In this document: positions 43,173 to 51,834 of the stretch, piece by piece | Layout: every line of letters begins with the position of its first letter | Position numbering within the stretch: the stretch's first letter is position 1 | NCBI GenBank assembly: GCA_026225235.1 | Contig: JAMFSK010000051.1 | Location: 1-57,135, forward strand | Length of the DNA: 57,135 bases | Reading direction: 5' to 3' | Origin: Burkholderiales bacterium | GTDB lineage: Bacteria > Pseudomonadota > Gammaproteobacteria > Burkholderiales > Burkholderiaceae | Program-made: the position numbers and the translations under genes | Notes under the pieces: generated by a model | Told to the model about the DNA's origin: nothing | Seen by the model: only the letters and a program-made list of their open reading frames with translations | The model's database searches: none

Positions 43173-43877
43173 GTGACCCGTGCAGGCGGGCATACGCAGC
43201 GCGTGCTGGTTGTCGAGGACGACTCCGGCACGGCGCTTGAGGTAACCGCTGTGCTGGAAGACTACGGCTTCGCGGTCGAACGCGTGTCAACCGGCCACAA
43301 CGGCTTGTTGCGCGCGCTCGATGGCGAGTTTGACGCGATCGTACTCGACCGGATGCTGCCCGATCTCGACGGTCTGTCGATCCTGTCGACCTTGCGTAAC
43401 GTCGGCAAGCAGACGCCTGTGCTGATTCTGAGCGCGCTCTCGGCGGTCGACGAGCGCGTGCGGGGCCTGAGGGCGGGGGGGGACGACTACCTGACCAAGC
43501 CGTTCGACGGCCTCGAGCTCACGGCGCGTCTCAACGCTTTGCTGCGACGTCAGTCAGGCGGCAGCGAACCCTCGATGCTGAGCGTCGGCGACCTGACGCT
43601 CGATACGAGCCTCCACGTCGTCTTGCGTGCTGGCGTGACGCTTGAACTCAAGCCTCGTGAATACAGCCTCCTGCAGTTCCTGATGCGTCACAGTGGCCAC
43701 GTCGTCACGCGCGCGATGCTCTTCGAGGCCGTCTGGAACTACCACTTCAACGCGCAAACCAATGTGATCGACATGCATATCGGCCATTTGCGCCGCAAGG
43801 TGAGTCTCAACGGACGCCTGCCGGCGATGATCCATACGGTACGCAATGTCGGCTATATCCTCCATGCTGCGGACTAA
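43173..43877 (+). CDS. OmpR-family response regulator
   Basis: This 234-residue protein has a receiver domain (acidic pocket VVEDD, phospho-acceptor D59 in IVLDRMLPDLDG, conserved Lys in LTKPFDGLEL) and a C-terminal winged helix (ELKPREYSLLQFLMRH to HTVRNVGYIL). The GTG at 43173 was chosen because it leaves a short N-terminus; TTG 43155, inside the previous stop, is also possible. It is followed by its kinase with a 14-base overlap. It probably controls this operon and may bind the repeats at 37419. Confidence 0.88.
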   Translation: MTRAGGHTQRVLVVEDDSGTALEVTAVLEDYGFAVERVSTGHNGLLRALDGEFDAIVLDRMLPDLDGLSILSTLRNVGKQTPVLILSALSAVDERVRGLRAGGDDYLTKPFDGLELTARLNALLRRQSGGSEPSMLSVGDLTLDTSLHVVLRAGVTLELKPREYSLLQFLMRHSGHVVTRAMLFEAVWNYHFNAQTNVIDMHIGHLRRKVSLNGRLPAMIHTVRNVGYILHAAD

Positions 43878-45255
43878 GTCTCCCGTGCGTCTTCACTTGA
43901 GCAGCTTCGGCTGGCTGATGGTCGTGTTCGTGAGCTCGGCGGTCGCCTTATTCGCCATGCTCTACTGGCTCACCAGCAGTTATCTACTTCACGAGGTTGA
44001 TGAACGGCTGCGTGGCGAGGTCGCCGAGTTCCAGTCGATCGGGCGTAACGAAGCCATCACGAACATTGATGCGCTGAGCCGGCGCGATATTGCGAGCAGC
44101 CGGCCCTATGGGGTCTTCGACGAGCACGGCATCCGGCTCGCGGGCAACGTCACCCATCTGCCTGCCGAGCCTGACCGTACGCCGTTCGACTATGTACAGA
44201 TGATGCCGGATGGCGCACGGCGCGCGCGCAATCATTACCGCGGCATCATTGTTCCGACCCGGAGCGGCCTGCGCATTGTCGTCGGGCACGGCATTGACGA
44301 AATTCAGGTGTTCGACCGCACGCTCGTCAAGACGCTTTGCATCGGCCTTGCGCTCACGTTGTTGCTTGCGACGGGATGCGGTGCCGCACTCAACATGATG
44401 GCGAACCGGCGCATTCGCGCAATCGGCGAGACGAGCCGCGACATCATGTCGGGCCAGTTGAACCGACGCTTGCCCACGGGGGGGACGAACCACGATCTCG
44501 ATCGGCTCGCCTCGATCGTCAATACGATGCTCGATGAGATCGAGCGACTCGTGGACGAAGTGCGTGGCGTATGTGCGGGTATCGCCCACGACCTGCGCAC
44601 GCCGATGACTCATCTTCGCGCGGGGCTCGAGCGCGTACGGCGCAGATCGAACACGCTTGACGATTACGCGAGTGCGGTCGACGCGGCGATCGGCCAATCG
44701 GACGTCGTGCTGAGTCGCTTCACTGCCTTGCTCAGGATCGCCGATATCGAGGCAGGCGGGCGGCGTGCGAATTTCGATGCAGTATCGCTCGACACGGTGT
44801 TGCGCGATGTCGCCGAACTGTACGAGCCGGTGGCCGAGGATCGCGAGTTGTCGATGATCGTGCACACGCCGATTCCGGTCTGGGTCAGCGGCGATGTCGA
44901 TCTGTTGTTTGGCGCGATTGAGAATCTGCTCGACAACGCGCTGAAATTCACGCCGCGTGGTGGATTGATCACCCTGAAGGCCGGTGTCCACGCAGGCTTT
45001 CCAATGCTGCAGATCGACGACACTGGCCCTGGCATCGAAGCAGGCGAGCGCGAGGCCGTGTTGCGACCGTTTTACCGAAGTCCGAGCACGCAATCTCATA
45101 TCGCAACGGGGCACGGGCTCGGCCTGAGCCTCGTTGCTGCGATTGCTCGGGTGCATGGCGCCGAGATCCGCATCAAGGACAACCAGCCCGGCTGCCGGAT
45201 CGAACTGCGCTTTACGAATGCTCCGCTAGCCGGTATCGGCGTGGCCTTTTCCTGA
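43864..45255 (+). CDS. Membrane sensor histidine kinase
   Basis: This is a 463-residue kinase. Two membrane segments (about 16-38 and 155-177) bracket a periplasmic sensor of about 115 residues. Then come HAMP (178-232), the phospho-acceptor H242 in GIAHDLRTPMTHLR, and the ATPase with NLLDNALKF, DTGPGIEAGE and GHGLGLSLV. It is the partner of the regulator at 43173. The periplasmic sensing region fits detection of a nutrient or stress signal in the same compartment as the phosphodiesterase and propeller. ATG 43846 is an alternative start. The N box and G boxes look intact. Confidence 0.9.
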   Translation: MLRTKSPVRLHLSSFGWLMVVFVSSAVALFAMLYWLTSSYLLHEVDERLRGEVAEFQSIGRNEAITNIDALSRRDIASSRPYGVFDEHGIRLAGNVTHLPAEPDRTPFDYVQMMPDGARRARNHYRGIIVPTRSGLRIVVGHGIDEIQVFDRTLVKTLCIGLALTLLLATGCGAALNMMANRRIRAIGETSRDIMSGQLNRRLPTGGTNHDLDRLASIVNTMLDEIERLVDEVRGVCAGIAHDLRTPMTHLRAGLERVRRRSNTLDDYASAVDAAIGQSDVVLSRFTALLRIADIEAGGRRANFDAVSLDTVLRDVAELYEPVAEDRELSMIVHTPIPVWVSGDVDLLFGAIENLLDNALKFTPRGGLITLKAGVHAGFPMLQIDDTGPGIEAGEREAVLRPFYRSPSTQSHIATGHGLGLSLVAAIARVHGAEIRIKDNQPGCRIELRFTNAPLAGIGVAFS

Positions 45256-45277
45256 TCTGATCCTGAGACAGTTCTAT

Positions 45278-46441
45278 ATGAAACGACCGAAGATTGTCCC
45301 GCTGCCTCTCGTCCAATCTTTCGCGCGACATTGGACGTTATCGTTGTGTCGCGCTGCTGCTACGGTCCTCGCTTTGTCACTGGGATCTTTGTTGCTGGGA
45401 TTTGTGGCGCCTGCAGCCGAAGCCGAAGCCACTAACGCGACGGCGTCCCCACCGCAGACTGCCATCGTCAAGGTCCCTCACTACGCGCTTGCGCAGCGGT
45501 ACGTGCTGGGTGGGGCTGAAGGTTGGGACTACCTCGGCTATGAGCCTGTGCGCCGCCGCTTGTTCGTCAGTCGCGCGAATCACGTCCAGGTCATCGACGC
45601 GGATACCGGCACGCTGATTGGCGAGATTGCCGGCACGGACGGCGCGCATGGTTTTGCCTTCGTTGAACCGAGCAAGCTGGGTTTCATTACGAACGGCCGC
45701 GCCGACACCATTACCGTATTTGACCTCGACAGCTTGCGCACGGTCGGCACGCTTCCTTCAGGCGGCCCAGACCCGGACTCGATTCTCTATGTTCCCGAGC
45801 TTGGGCGTTTGTATGTCAGCAACGGGCACGACAACAGCGTCAGCGCATTCGACATCGCGACTCAGCGGCGCATCGCGACCCTTCCGGTTGGCGGCAAGCC
45901 GGAAACCCTGGCGGCTGGCGGCGATGGGCGCGTTTATGTCGCAGTCGAAGACAAGAGTGAGATCGTCGCGATCGATGCGAGGCGGAACACGGTGCTCGCG
46001 CACTGGCCCATGCCCCACTGCGAGGAGCCATCGGGCCTCGTAATCGATCCGGATAGCCAGCGGCTTTTTGCTGTCTGCGCTAACCGGCACATGGTCGTTA
46101 TCGATGCTCGATCGGGACGCGAGGTCGCGCTCGTGCGAATTGGCCTGTCGCCGGATGCGGCGGCCTTCGACCCGTTACTCAAGACCATCTTCAGCTCGAA
46201 TGGTGACGACGGCACGCTGAGCGTGGTTCACGAAGACAGTCCGGATCACTATAGCGTTCGCCAGACGCTGCCGACCCAGCGCGGCGCCCGTACGCTGACG
46301 CTCGACAAGGACGGCCATCGACTTTTTCTCGTATCGTCGAAATTCGGCCCGGCGCCTGCGGCGACGGCCAGCGAGCCGCACCCGCGTGCGTCGGTCGTCG
46401 ACGGGACGTTCAACGTCCTCGTCGTCGCGCCTGCACGTTAA
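45278..46441 (+). CDS. Exported YVTN/YncE-like beta-propeller protein
   Basis: This 387-residue protein has a long signal peptide (basic start, hydrophobic 28-43, cut near AEAEA). Repeated propeller blades follow (LGYEPVRRRLFVSRANHVQVID, ILYVPELGRLYVSNGHDNSV, LAAGGDGRVYVAVEDKSEIV, LVIDPDSQRLFAVCANRHMV), about seven in all. These YVTN proteins are periplasmic scaffolds or binding proteins; E. coli YncE is the best-known relative and is encoded next to a TonB-dependent receptor gene (yncD). It is the last gene of the receptor operon, 22 bases after the kinase. The ligand is unknown. Confidence 0.85.
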   Translation: MKRPKIVPLPLVQSFARHWTLSLCRAAATVLALSLGSLLLGFVAPAAEAEATNATASPPQTAIVKVPHYALAQRYVLGGAEGWDYLGYEPVRRRLFVSRANHVQVIDADTGTLIGEIAGTDGAHGFAFVEPSKLGFITNGRADTITVFDLDSLRTVGTLPSGGPDPDSILYVPELGRLYVSNGHDNSVSAFDIATQRRIATLPVGGKPETLAAGGDGRVYVAVEDKSEIVAIDARRNTVLAHWPMPHCEEPSGLVIDPDSQRLFAVCANRHMVVIDARSGREVALVRIGLSPDAAAFDPLLKTIFSSNGDDGTLSVVHEDSPDHYSVRQTLPTQRGARTLTLDKDGHRLFLVSSKFGPAPAATASEPHPRASVVDGTFNVLVVAPAR

Positions 46442-46477
46442 GGCGCAGAACGGCGCCGCCGGGGCATCGGATCGCGG

Positions 46478-46828
46478 TCACGACAACATCCGCTGCACGA
46501 CCGGCAGCAACTGATCGAGCGAGATCGGCTTGCGCATATAAGCCATCACCGGATTCGGCTGTCGCGGGATGTCGGATGCCGCGCTGCACAGGATGATTGG
46601 GATCGTGCGCAGCGTTTCATCGCGGTAGAGCACCGCGCACAGCTCCGGTCCGGACATCACCGGCATCATGCAATCGGTCAGGATCAGATCCGGCTTGGTC
46701 TTGCGAATGAGTTCGAGCGCGGCCGCCCCGTTAGGCGCCGTCATGACCGCGTAACCCGCGATGTCCAGCAGCAGGCGCCAGGCGGTCAGCAGGTCGAATT
46801 CATCGTCGACGACCAAGATTGTTTTCAT
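46478..46828 (-). CDS. Single-domain response regulator (CheY-like)
   Basis: This is a 116-residue lone receiver: acidic pocket VVDDE, phospho-acceptor D52 in LILTDCMMPVMSG and Lys100 in YMRKPISLD. It has no output domain, so it acts by protein contact. It begins five bases after the KaiC-like gene and is co-transcribed with it. KaiC-like ATPase plus single receiver is a recurrent pair in proteobacteria; the kinase that phosphorylates it is not in this pair. Confidence 0.88.
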   Translation of the reverse strand: MKTILVVDDEFDLLTAWRLLLDIAGYAVMTAPNGAAALELIRKTKPDLILTDCMMPVMSGPELCAVLYRDETLRTIPIILCSAASDIPRQPNPVMAYMRKPISLDQLLPVVQRMLS

Positions 46829-46833
46829 GGGGG

Positions 46834-48309
46834 TCAGGTGTCTGACCGGCCGGTGAAGCCCGCCGCCAGCCCGCGTCCGGCCAGCAGGGCAGCCGCCCCG
46901 GGGAAGCTCGCAATGATGTCGAGCCCCTCGGGCGTGATGACGAGTTCCCGCAGCGAGGAGTCGTGGGCACTCTCGCGTTGCTTGACCACGGAGAGCATGC
47001 GATGCAGCCGCTTGTCCGTCTCGGCATAGCGCAGCAGGATCAGGTTTTCGGTCATGGCCGATATGCGCATGCCGCGTGCGTGAATTGGGTCGGCGTACAG
47101 CGGAACTTCCTCGGTGAGCAAGGTCGTGACGCCGGCTTCGCGCAAGTGGTGGGTGAATGCGTTCAGAAACAGGCCAAAGCGGCCAGTGCGCATCGCCGAC
47201 TCGCGAAAGCCCTCGATGCCATCGATTACCAGCCGCGTGGCCCGGGTCCGACGGATGATATCGAGCGTGGTGGCGGCGAGTTCGTCGTTGGCGAGCTCAA
47301 CGGCCGGTTGCCATTGAATGGTCAGCCGGCCGTCGTCCACGGCGGCCTGAAGCGGGATCGAAACGGATGCGGCCTTGCCAAGCAGGCGTTGAGGGGACTC
47401 ATAGAAACCGAGATACACACATTTCTCGCCGCGCTCGACCCCCGCCGACAGGAATTGCAGACCCAGCAGTGTCTTGCCGACGCCCGATGGGCCCATCAAC
47501 GTCGTCGTCGAGCCTTTCGAGAATCCGCCGCCCGTCAGTTCGTCGAGCCGCGGCACGCCGAAGCCGAGCCGTGTATGCAGCTCGGCCGGACCGGGCGCTG
47601 CAGCGGACAGGGCTTCGAGTCGCGGAAACATCACATGGCCGTTTTCCGTGATGCGGAAGAAATGCTTGCCCAGCAAATGGTCGCGGGCGCGCATCTTGTG
47701 GACTTCGACTTCGCGGGCGCGCCGCATGCCGTCGCTGTAGCGGTTGAGTTCGATCAGACCATCGACCAGGGTATGTTCGGGATGCGGCTCGTTGCCGGAC
47801 AGGGGCGCGAGCAGGAGCGTCGTGCAGTTCATCGCCGCGACCAGAGCGTTCAGTTCATGGATGAACTTCGACAGCGACAGATCCGTTTCGCTGAATTCCC
47901 GAGCGCTGCGAAATCCATCGATGATCATGAGGCTCGGGCGCTGGCGGTGCAGGCTTGCGGCGATCAGTTTCAGAAAACCGTCCAGGCCGCTTTGCATCAA
48001 TTCATGGTAGCCGGAGACAAAAAGCATCTGCTCCGCGACCGCGGTCTCGTCAAAAAAGCTCATCGCGCTCAGATGCCCGAGCAGCTTGTCGTGCGACTCC
48101 GCGATCAAGGTCAAGTAGAGCACCTTTTCGCCCTGGCGAACCCGGTGAAATCCGATCTGACTCGAAAGGATTGTCTTTCCCGCGCCGGCCATGCCTTCAA
48201 TCAGATAGAGCGCCCCGCTCACCAGACCGCCGCCGAGAATGGCGTCCAGTCCCGGCACGCCGGTTTCCACGTTGGAGCGGCTTGACGCCTGAGATGCGCG
48301 ACTTGTCAT
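46834..48309 (-). CDS. Two-domain KaiC-like RecA-superfamily ATPase
   Basis: This 491-residue protein has two KaiC domains. CI has Walker A GMAGAGKT (39-46) and Walker B SLMIIDGF; CII has Walker A GPSGVGKT (273-280) and TRLVIDGIEG. CII keeps a Ser (S417) where KaiC has autophosphorylation Ser431, but the neighbouring Thr432 is an Ala here (ARGMRISAMT). No KaiA or KaiB is nearby. It is therefore a KaiC homologue outside the clock, likely signalling through the receiver encoded next to it. No strong ribosome site was identified before the ATG at 48309. Confidence 0.87.
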   Translation of the reverse strand: MTSRASQASSRSNVETGVPGLDAILGGGLVSGALYLIEGMAGAGKTILSSQIGFHRVRQGEKVLYLTLIAESHDKLLGHLSAMSFFDETAVAEQMLFVSGYHELMQSGLDGFLKLIAASLHRQRPSLMIIDGFRSAREFSETDLSLSKFIHELNALVAAMNCTTLLLAPLSGNEPHPEHTLVDGLIELNRYSDGMRRAREVEVHKMRARDHLLGKHFFRITENGHVMFPRLEALSAAAPGPAELHTRLGFGVPRLDELTGGGFSKGSTTTLMGPSGVGKTLLGLQFLSAGVERGEKCVYLGFYESPQRLLGKAASVSIPLQAAVDDGRLTIQWQPAVELANDELAATTLDIIRRTRATRLVIDGIEGFRESAMRTGRFGLFLNAFTHHLREAGVTTLLTEEVPLYADPIHARGMRISAMTENLILLRYAETDKRLHRMLSVVKQRESAHDSSLRELVITPEGLDIIASFPGAAALLAGRGLAAGFTGRSDT

Positions 48310-48531
48310 TGCGGGAGGGGAGTCGGGGGTTCAGAGAGGTCGTAGTTTGGGTCACTCGCGGCCTCGATGCAATCCTGTTACGACACAGCAATCGGAGTGC
48401 CTGAGCGAGGTGATCGGGCGCGGGCTTTCCGAATGGGCGCGAGCAGCGTTTAAATGCTGGCTGTACACTTTCCGCTGAACGGCTTAACCATGGGCTCGGG
48501 CCTCTCGATGAGGGGCCGAACGGAGAGGGGT

Positions 48532-48798
48532 ATGGAACAGGAAGAATTCAAGGCGCTGCTGTCCAGTGAAGGTTTTGAGGAAGTGGCGGTAGTCGCCCGG
48601 GAGCCGAATGGGCGCGTGGACGAGCATGTGCATACTTTCGAAGCGAAGGCGCTGATTCTCGACGGCGAGATTCGCTTGCGGATCGATGAGGGCGAGTGTG
48701 TCTATCAGCCGGGCCAGGTGTTCCATATTTTGCCGAGCGTGCCGCACACCGAGTGGTATGGCCCAGTAGGCGTTAAGTATTTGGTCGGCCGGAAATAA
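48532..48798 (+). CDS. Small cupin-domain protein
   Basis: This is an 88-residue single cupin barrel. Metal-binding residues are H32, H34 and E38 in DEHVHTFEAKA and H72 in LPSVPHTEWYG, with GQVFHILP between. GAGAGGGG precedes the ATG at 48532; the frame is open upstream to 48454 but with poorer starts. It may bind a metal and a small acid or act as a sensor; the function is unassigned. It stands alone between the KaiC-like gene and a LysR gene. Confidence 0.8.
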   Translation: MEQEEFKALLSSEGFEEVAVVAREPNGRVDEHVHTFEAKALILDGEIRLRIDEGECVYQPGQVFHILPSVPHTEWYGPVGVKYLVGRK

Positions 48799-48930
48799 GG
48801 CCCACGCGATTTTTTCGGATTGAGCGAGCCGCTTCGTGGCGCACGGCGTCACGTGGGCCACGCTCGCTGGCGTGCGCGGTTTAAATCGACTCGGCTATAG
48901 TCAGGCCTTCTTCGCCCCTGGCCGAGCCCC

Positions 48931-49848
48931 ATGAGCCTGTCACTCAGAAGCGTGCGCTATTTTATTGCCGTCGCCGAAGCGGAATCGGTGACCGGCGCGA
49001 CGCAGTCGCTGAACATCTCACAGTCGGTGATCACCGACGCTATCAAGGGGCTTGAATCCGAAGTCGGCGCGCAACTCTTCGTGCGGCACGCGCGCGGGAT
49101 GGTGCTCACGCATGCGGGGCATCAGTTTCTGCGGCATGCTCATCAGATTCTCGCTGCCGTGCGCAACGCGCAGCAGGCCATGTCCTCGCGTCCCGATACC
49201 ATGACGGGGCGCCTGAACATTGGCGTCACCACCTTGATGACGGGGTATTTCCTGCCTTATCTGCTCGATCATTACCGGCGTGTTTTCCCGCAGGTGCAGG
49301 TGAATGTGATCGAGGACCAGCGCGACTATATCGAGCACTTGCTGGTCAACGGTGAGCTCGATGTGGCCGTGCTGATCGTCTCGAACATCGAGAACGTGCA
49401 GGCGATTGAGACGGAGTCGCTGATCGAAGCGGCCTGGCGATTGTGGCTTCCGGCCAATCACACCTTGCGGGGCCTGGGCAGCATCTCGCTGCGCGAAATC
49501 GCCGACGAAGCGATGATCATGCTCAAGGTCGACGAACTCGACGACAACACCACAGCGTACTGGCGTGCCGCGGGCCTCAAGCCGAATGTCGTGATGCGCA
49601 CGGCATCGGTCGAAGCGGTGCGCAGTCTGGTCGCGACAGGGGCGGGCCTCTCGATCTTGCCGGATGTGTTGTACCGCCCCTGGTCGCTCGACGGCGACCG
49701 ACTCGAGGTGCGCAACATCATCGAGGAAATGCCGAAGATCGACATCGGCATTGCATGGCGACGCGGGCTGACCCAATCGGAAACGGCTCAGAATTTTGTG
49801 GTGGTGGCACGGGAACACACACGCGGACACGCCAGGACACTGATCTGA
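48931..49848 (+). CDS. LysR-family transcriptional regulator
   Basis: This is a 305-residue LysR regulator with MSLSLRSVRYFIAVAEAESV at the N-terminus, recognition helix around ISQSVITDAIKGLE, and an effector-binding domain (about 92-295). It precedes, in the same direction, an aldehyde dehydrogenase (366 bases away) and an APC permease, and is the probable regulator of that catabolic set. The exact effector is unknown. Confidence 0.87.
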   Translation: MSLSLRSVRYFIAVAEAESVTGATQSLNISQSVITDAIKGLESEVGAQLFVRHARGMVLTHAGHQFLRHAHQILAAVRNAQQAMSSRPDTMTGRLNIGVTTLMTGYFLPYLLDHYRRVFPQVQVNVIEDQRDYIEHLLVNGELDVAVLIVSNIENVQAIETESLIEAAWRLWLPANHTLRGLGSISLREIADEAMIMLKVDELDDNTTAYWRAAGLKPNVVMRTASVEAVRSLVATGAGLSILPDVLYRPWSLDGDRLEVRNIIEEMPKIDIGIAWRRGLTQSETAQNFVVVAREHTRGHARTLI

Positions 49849-50214
49849 TTATCAGATAGTCACGCGACTCTGTTCTGTTTAGCCGATCTGGCATTCTTTA
49901 TACGTTTTTTATATCCGGGTTATCCCCGCACCGGTGCGACCCATGCACCGTGGCGCACCACGCGATCCCCTGATGGGCGCCGTCCCGCAACGGTCTCATG
50001 CCTGCCTCCGGACCCCGCATCGGCCCGTGTGGTGACGTTTTGCCAGACAATTGGCGCTCCCAGCCTTGCCGACAATCTGCTTTCTGCGATCTGATTTTCC
50101 GATTGCATGTATCTACTATTTGGGCTGGCGCTCAAAAATAATGCCCCCCTAGAATCGTTAAAACCGCGTGTAGTCGACGCGTCGCCGTCCACTTTCCAAT
50201 AAGAGATCCAGTTC
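49849..50214. promoter_or_regulatory. 366-base region between LysR gene and aldehyde dehydrogenase
   Basis: No gene seen. AT-rich around 49890-49925 and 50095-50140, and it contains the palindrome CGCACCGGTGCG (49928-49939). It probably holds the end of the LysR transcript and the LysR-controlled promoter of the dehydrogenase. No intrinsic terminator with a T-run stands out. Confidence 0.4.
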
Positions 50215-51651
50215 ATGGAACACGCGGTGCAAGCCAGTCTGTTGATCGGCGATCAGTTCATTCCCGGTGAAGGTGACGTCGAAGACGTACTGAATCCGGC
50301 GACCGGCGACACGATTGCCCGGGTGGCCGAAGCCTCGATCGAGCAGGTGCAGGCTGCCGTCGCCGCCGCGAGCCGGGCGTTCCCGGCCTGGGCCCGGACC
50401 ACCCCAAAAGACCGCGCCACGTTGTTGCTCAAGCTTGCCGATGAAATCGAGGCGCGTGCCACGGAGTTCGCCCGGCTCGAGTCGCTCAACTGCGGCAAGC
50501 CCTACTTTGGCGCACTCAACGATGAGATTCCCGCGGTAGCCGATGTGTTCCGCTTTTTTGCGGGCGCATGCCGTACACAGCATGGCCAGTTGGCGGGTGA
50601 GTACATCCCGGGCTACACGAGCATGGTGCGGCGCGATCCGCTCGGCGTGGTGGCCTCGATTGCGCCCTGGAACTATCCGCTGATGATGGCCGCGTGGAAG
50701 CTGGCGCCCGCCATTGCGGCGGGTAACACGGTGGTGTTGAAGCCGTCTGAGCAGACACCGCTGACGACGTTGAAACTCGCCGAGCTTATCGCTGCGATCT
50801 TTCCGCCGGGCGTGATCAATATCGTTGTCGGACGCGGTGACACCGTCGGCGCGCCACTGATCTCCCAGCCGGACGTGCGGATGATCTCGATCACGGGCGA
50901 CGTCTCGACGGGGCAAAAGATCCTCGAAGCGGCCTCGCGTTCGGTCAAGCGCACCCATCTCGAACTGGGCGGCAAGGCGCCGGTGATCGTGTTCGACGAT
51001 GCGGACCTCGAGCAGGTGGTCGAGGGGCTGCGTACCTTCGGGTACTACAACGCGGGGCAGGACTGCACGGCAGCATGTCGCGTCTATGCCGGCCCAAAAA
51101 TCTACGAGAAGCTCGTGGCCGATCTGTCGAGTGCAGTCAGCACGATCCGCTTCGGTGAGCAGCATATGGAAGGCGTGGAAATGGGGCCGTTGATATCCGA
51201 ACGGCAGCGCAGCCGCGTCGCGAGTTTTGTCGAGCGGGCGGCGAGCCAGAGCCATATCGAAGTGACGGCGGGCGGCAAGGTGGGCAGTTCGCGCGGGTTT
51301 TTCTACGAACCGACGGTGATCGCTGGCGCACGGCAAACCGATGAGATCGTCCGGCGCGAAGTGTTCGGGCCGGTGGTGTCGGTGACACGTTTCGACGATT
51401 CCGACCAAGCCATCGCCTGGGCCAACGACTCCGACTTCGGACTCGCCAGTTCTGTCTGGACCCGCGATGTGAGCCGGGCGTTCCGGGTCGCGGCCGAGCT
51501 GCAGTACGGCTGCACCTGGATCAACACGCATTTCATGCTCGTCAGCGAGATGCCGCACGGCGGCATGAAGCGCTCGGGCTATGGCAAGGACCTCTCGACC
51601 TACGCGCTCGAGGATTACACGTGCGCGCGCCATGTGATGGCGAAGTTCTGA
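50215..51651 (+). CDS. Gamma-aminobutyraldehyde-type aldehyde dehydrogenase
   Basis: This is a 478-residue NAD(P)-dependent aldehyde dehydrogenase. Residues seen are N153 (PWNYP), E250 (LELGGKAP) and the catalytic C284 in GQDCTAACR. The GQDCTAACR form of the active site, in place of GQ-x-CxA, and the length are typical of gamma-aminobutyraldehyde dehydrogenase (PatD/YdcW) in putrescine breakdown. AAGAGA lies before the ATG. The APC permease after it (183 bases) suggests import of a polyamine or amino acid and oxidation of the derived aldehyde. Substrate specificity needs assay. Confidence 0.85.
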   Translation: MEHAVQASLLIGDQFIPGEGDVEDVLNPATGDTIARVAEASIEQVQAAVAAASRAFPAWARTTPKDRATLLLKLADEIEARATEFARLESLNCGKPYFGALNDEIPAVADVFRFFAGACRTQHGQLAGEYIPGYTSMVRRDPLGVVASIAPWNYPLMMAAWKLAPAIAAGNTVVLKPSEQTPLTTLKLAELIAAIFPPGVINIVVGRGDTVGAPLISQPDVRMISITGDVSTGQKILEAASRSVKRTHLELGGKAPVIVFDDADLEQVVEGLRTFGYYNAGQDCTAACRVYAGPKIYEKLVADLSSAVSTIRFGEQHMEGVEMGPLISERQRSRVASFVERAASQSHIEVTAGGKVGSSRGFFYEPTVIAGARQTDEIVRREVFGPVVSVTRFDDSDQAIAWANDSDFGLASSVWTRDVSRAFRVAAELQYGCTWINTHFMLVSEMPHGGMKRSGYGKDLSTYALEDYTCARHVMAKF

Positions 51652-51834
51652 TCGACGGCCATGGGGAGGCTCGGCTGTCGCGCCAGCGCCTGAGTCAGTC
51701 GACATTCACGGCCGCCGGAACGGGCGTTGGCAGAAGCTGCCTCAGGCGCTGTTTTTTATGCTTTTCCGTTGTCTTCATCGCTGTGCGGATCTGTCCTTCA
51801 ACCCTTTGCAATCCAACCGAGCAAGAGGAACATC

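Noticed and set aside
43984..45156. Minus-strand open frame of 390 codons opposite the sensor kinase
   Set aside because: Antisense to a kinase with intact H, N and G boxes; no recognisable fold.
46963..48285. Plus-strand open frame of 440 codons opposite the KaiC-like gene
   Set aside because: No domain or ribosome site; the minus strand has both Walker motifs in the right order.
49928..49939. CGCACCGGTGCG palindrome as an operator
   Set aside because: Short GC palindromes are frequent by chance in such DNA, and the site lies far from the dehydrogenase start with no second copy.
50158..51705. Minus-strand open frame of 515 codons opposite the aldehyde dehydrogenase
   Set aside because: Composition dominated by Arg, His, Asp and Gly, no motif, and the + strand frame has all catalytic residues of an aldehyde dehydrogenase.
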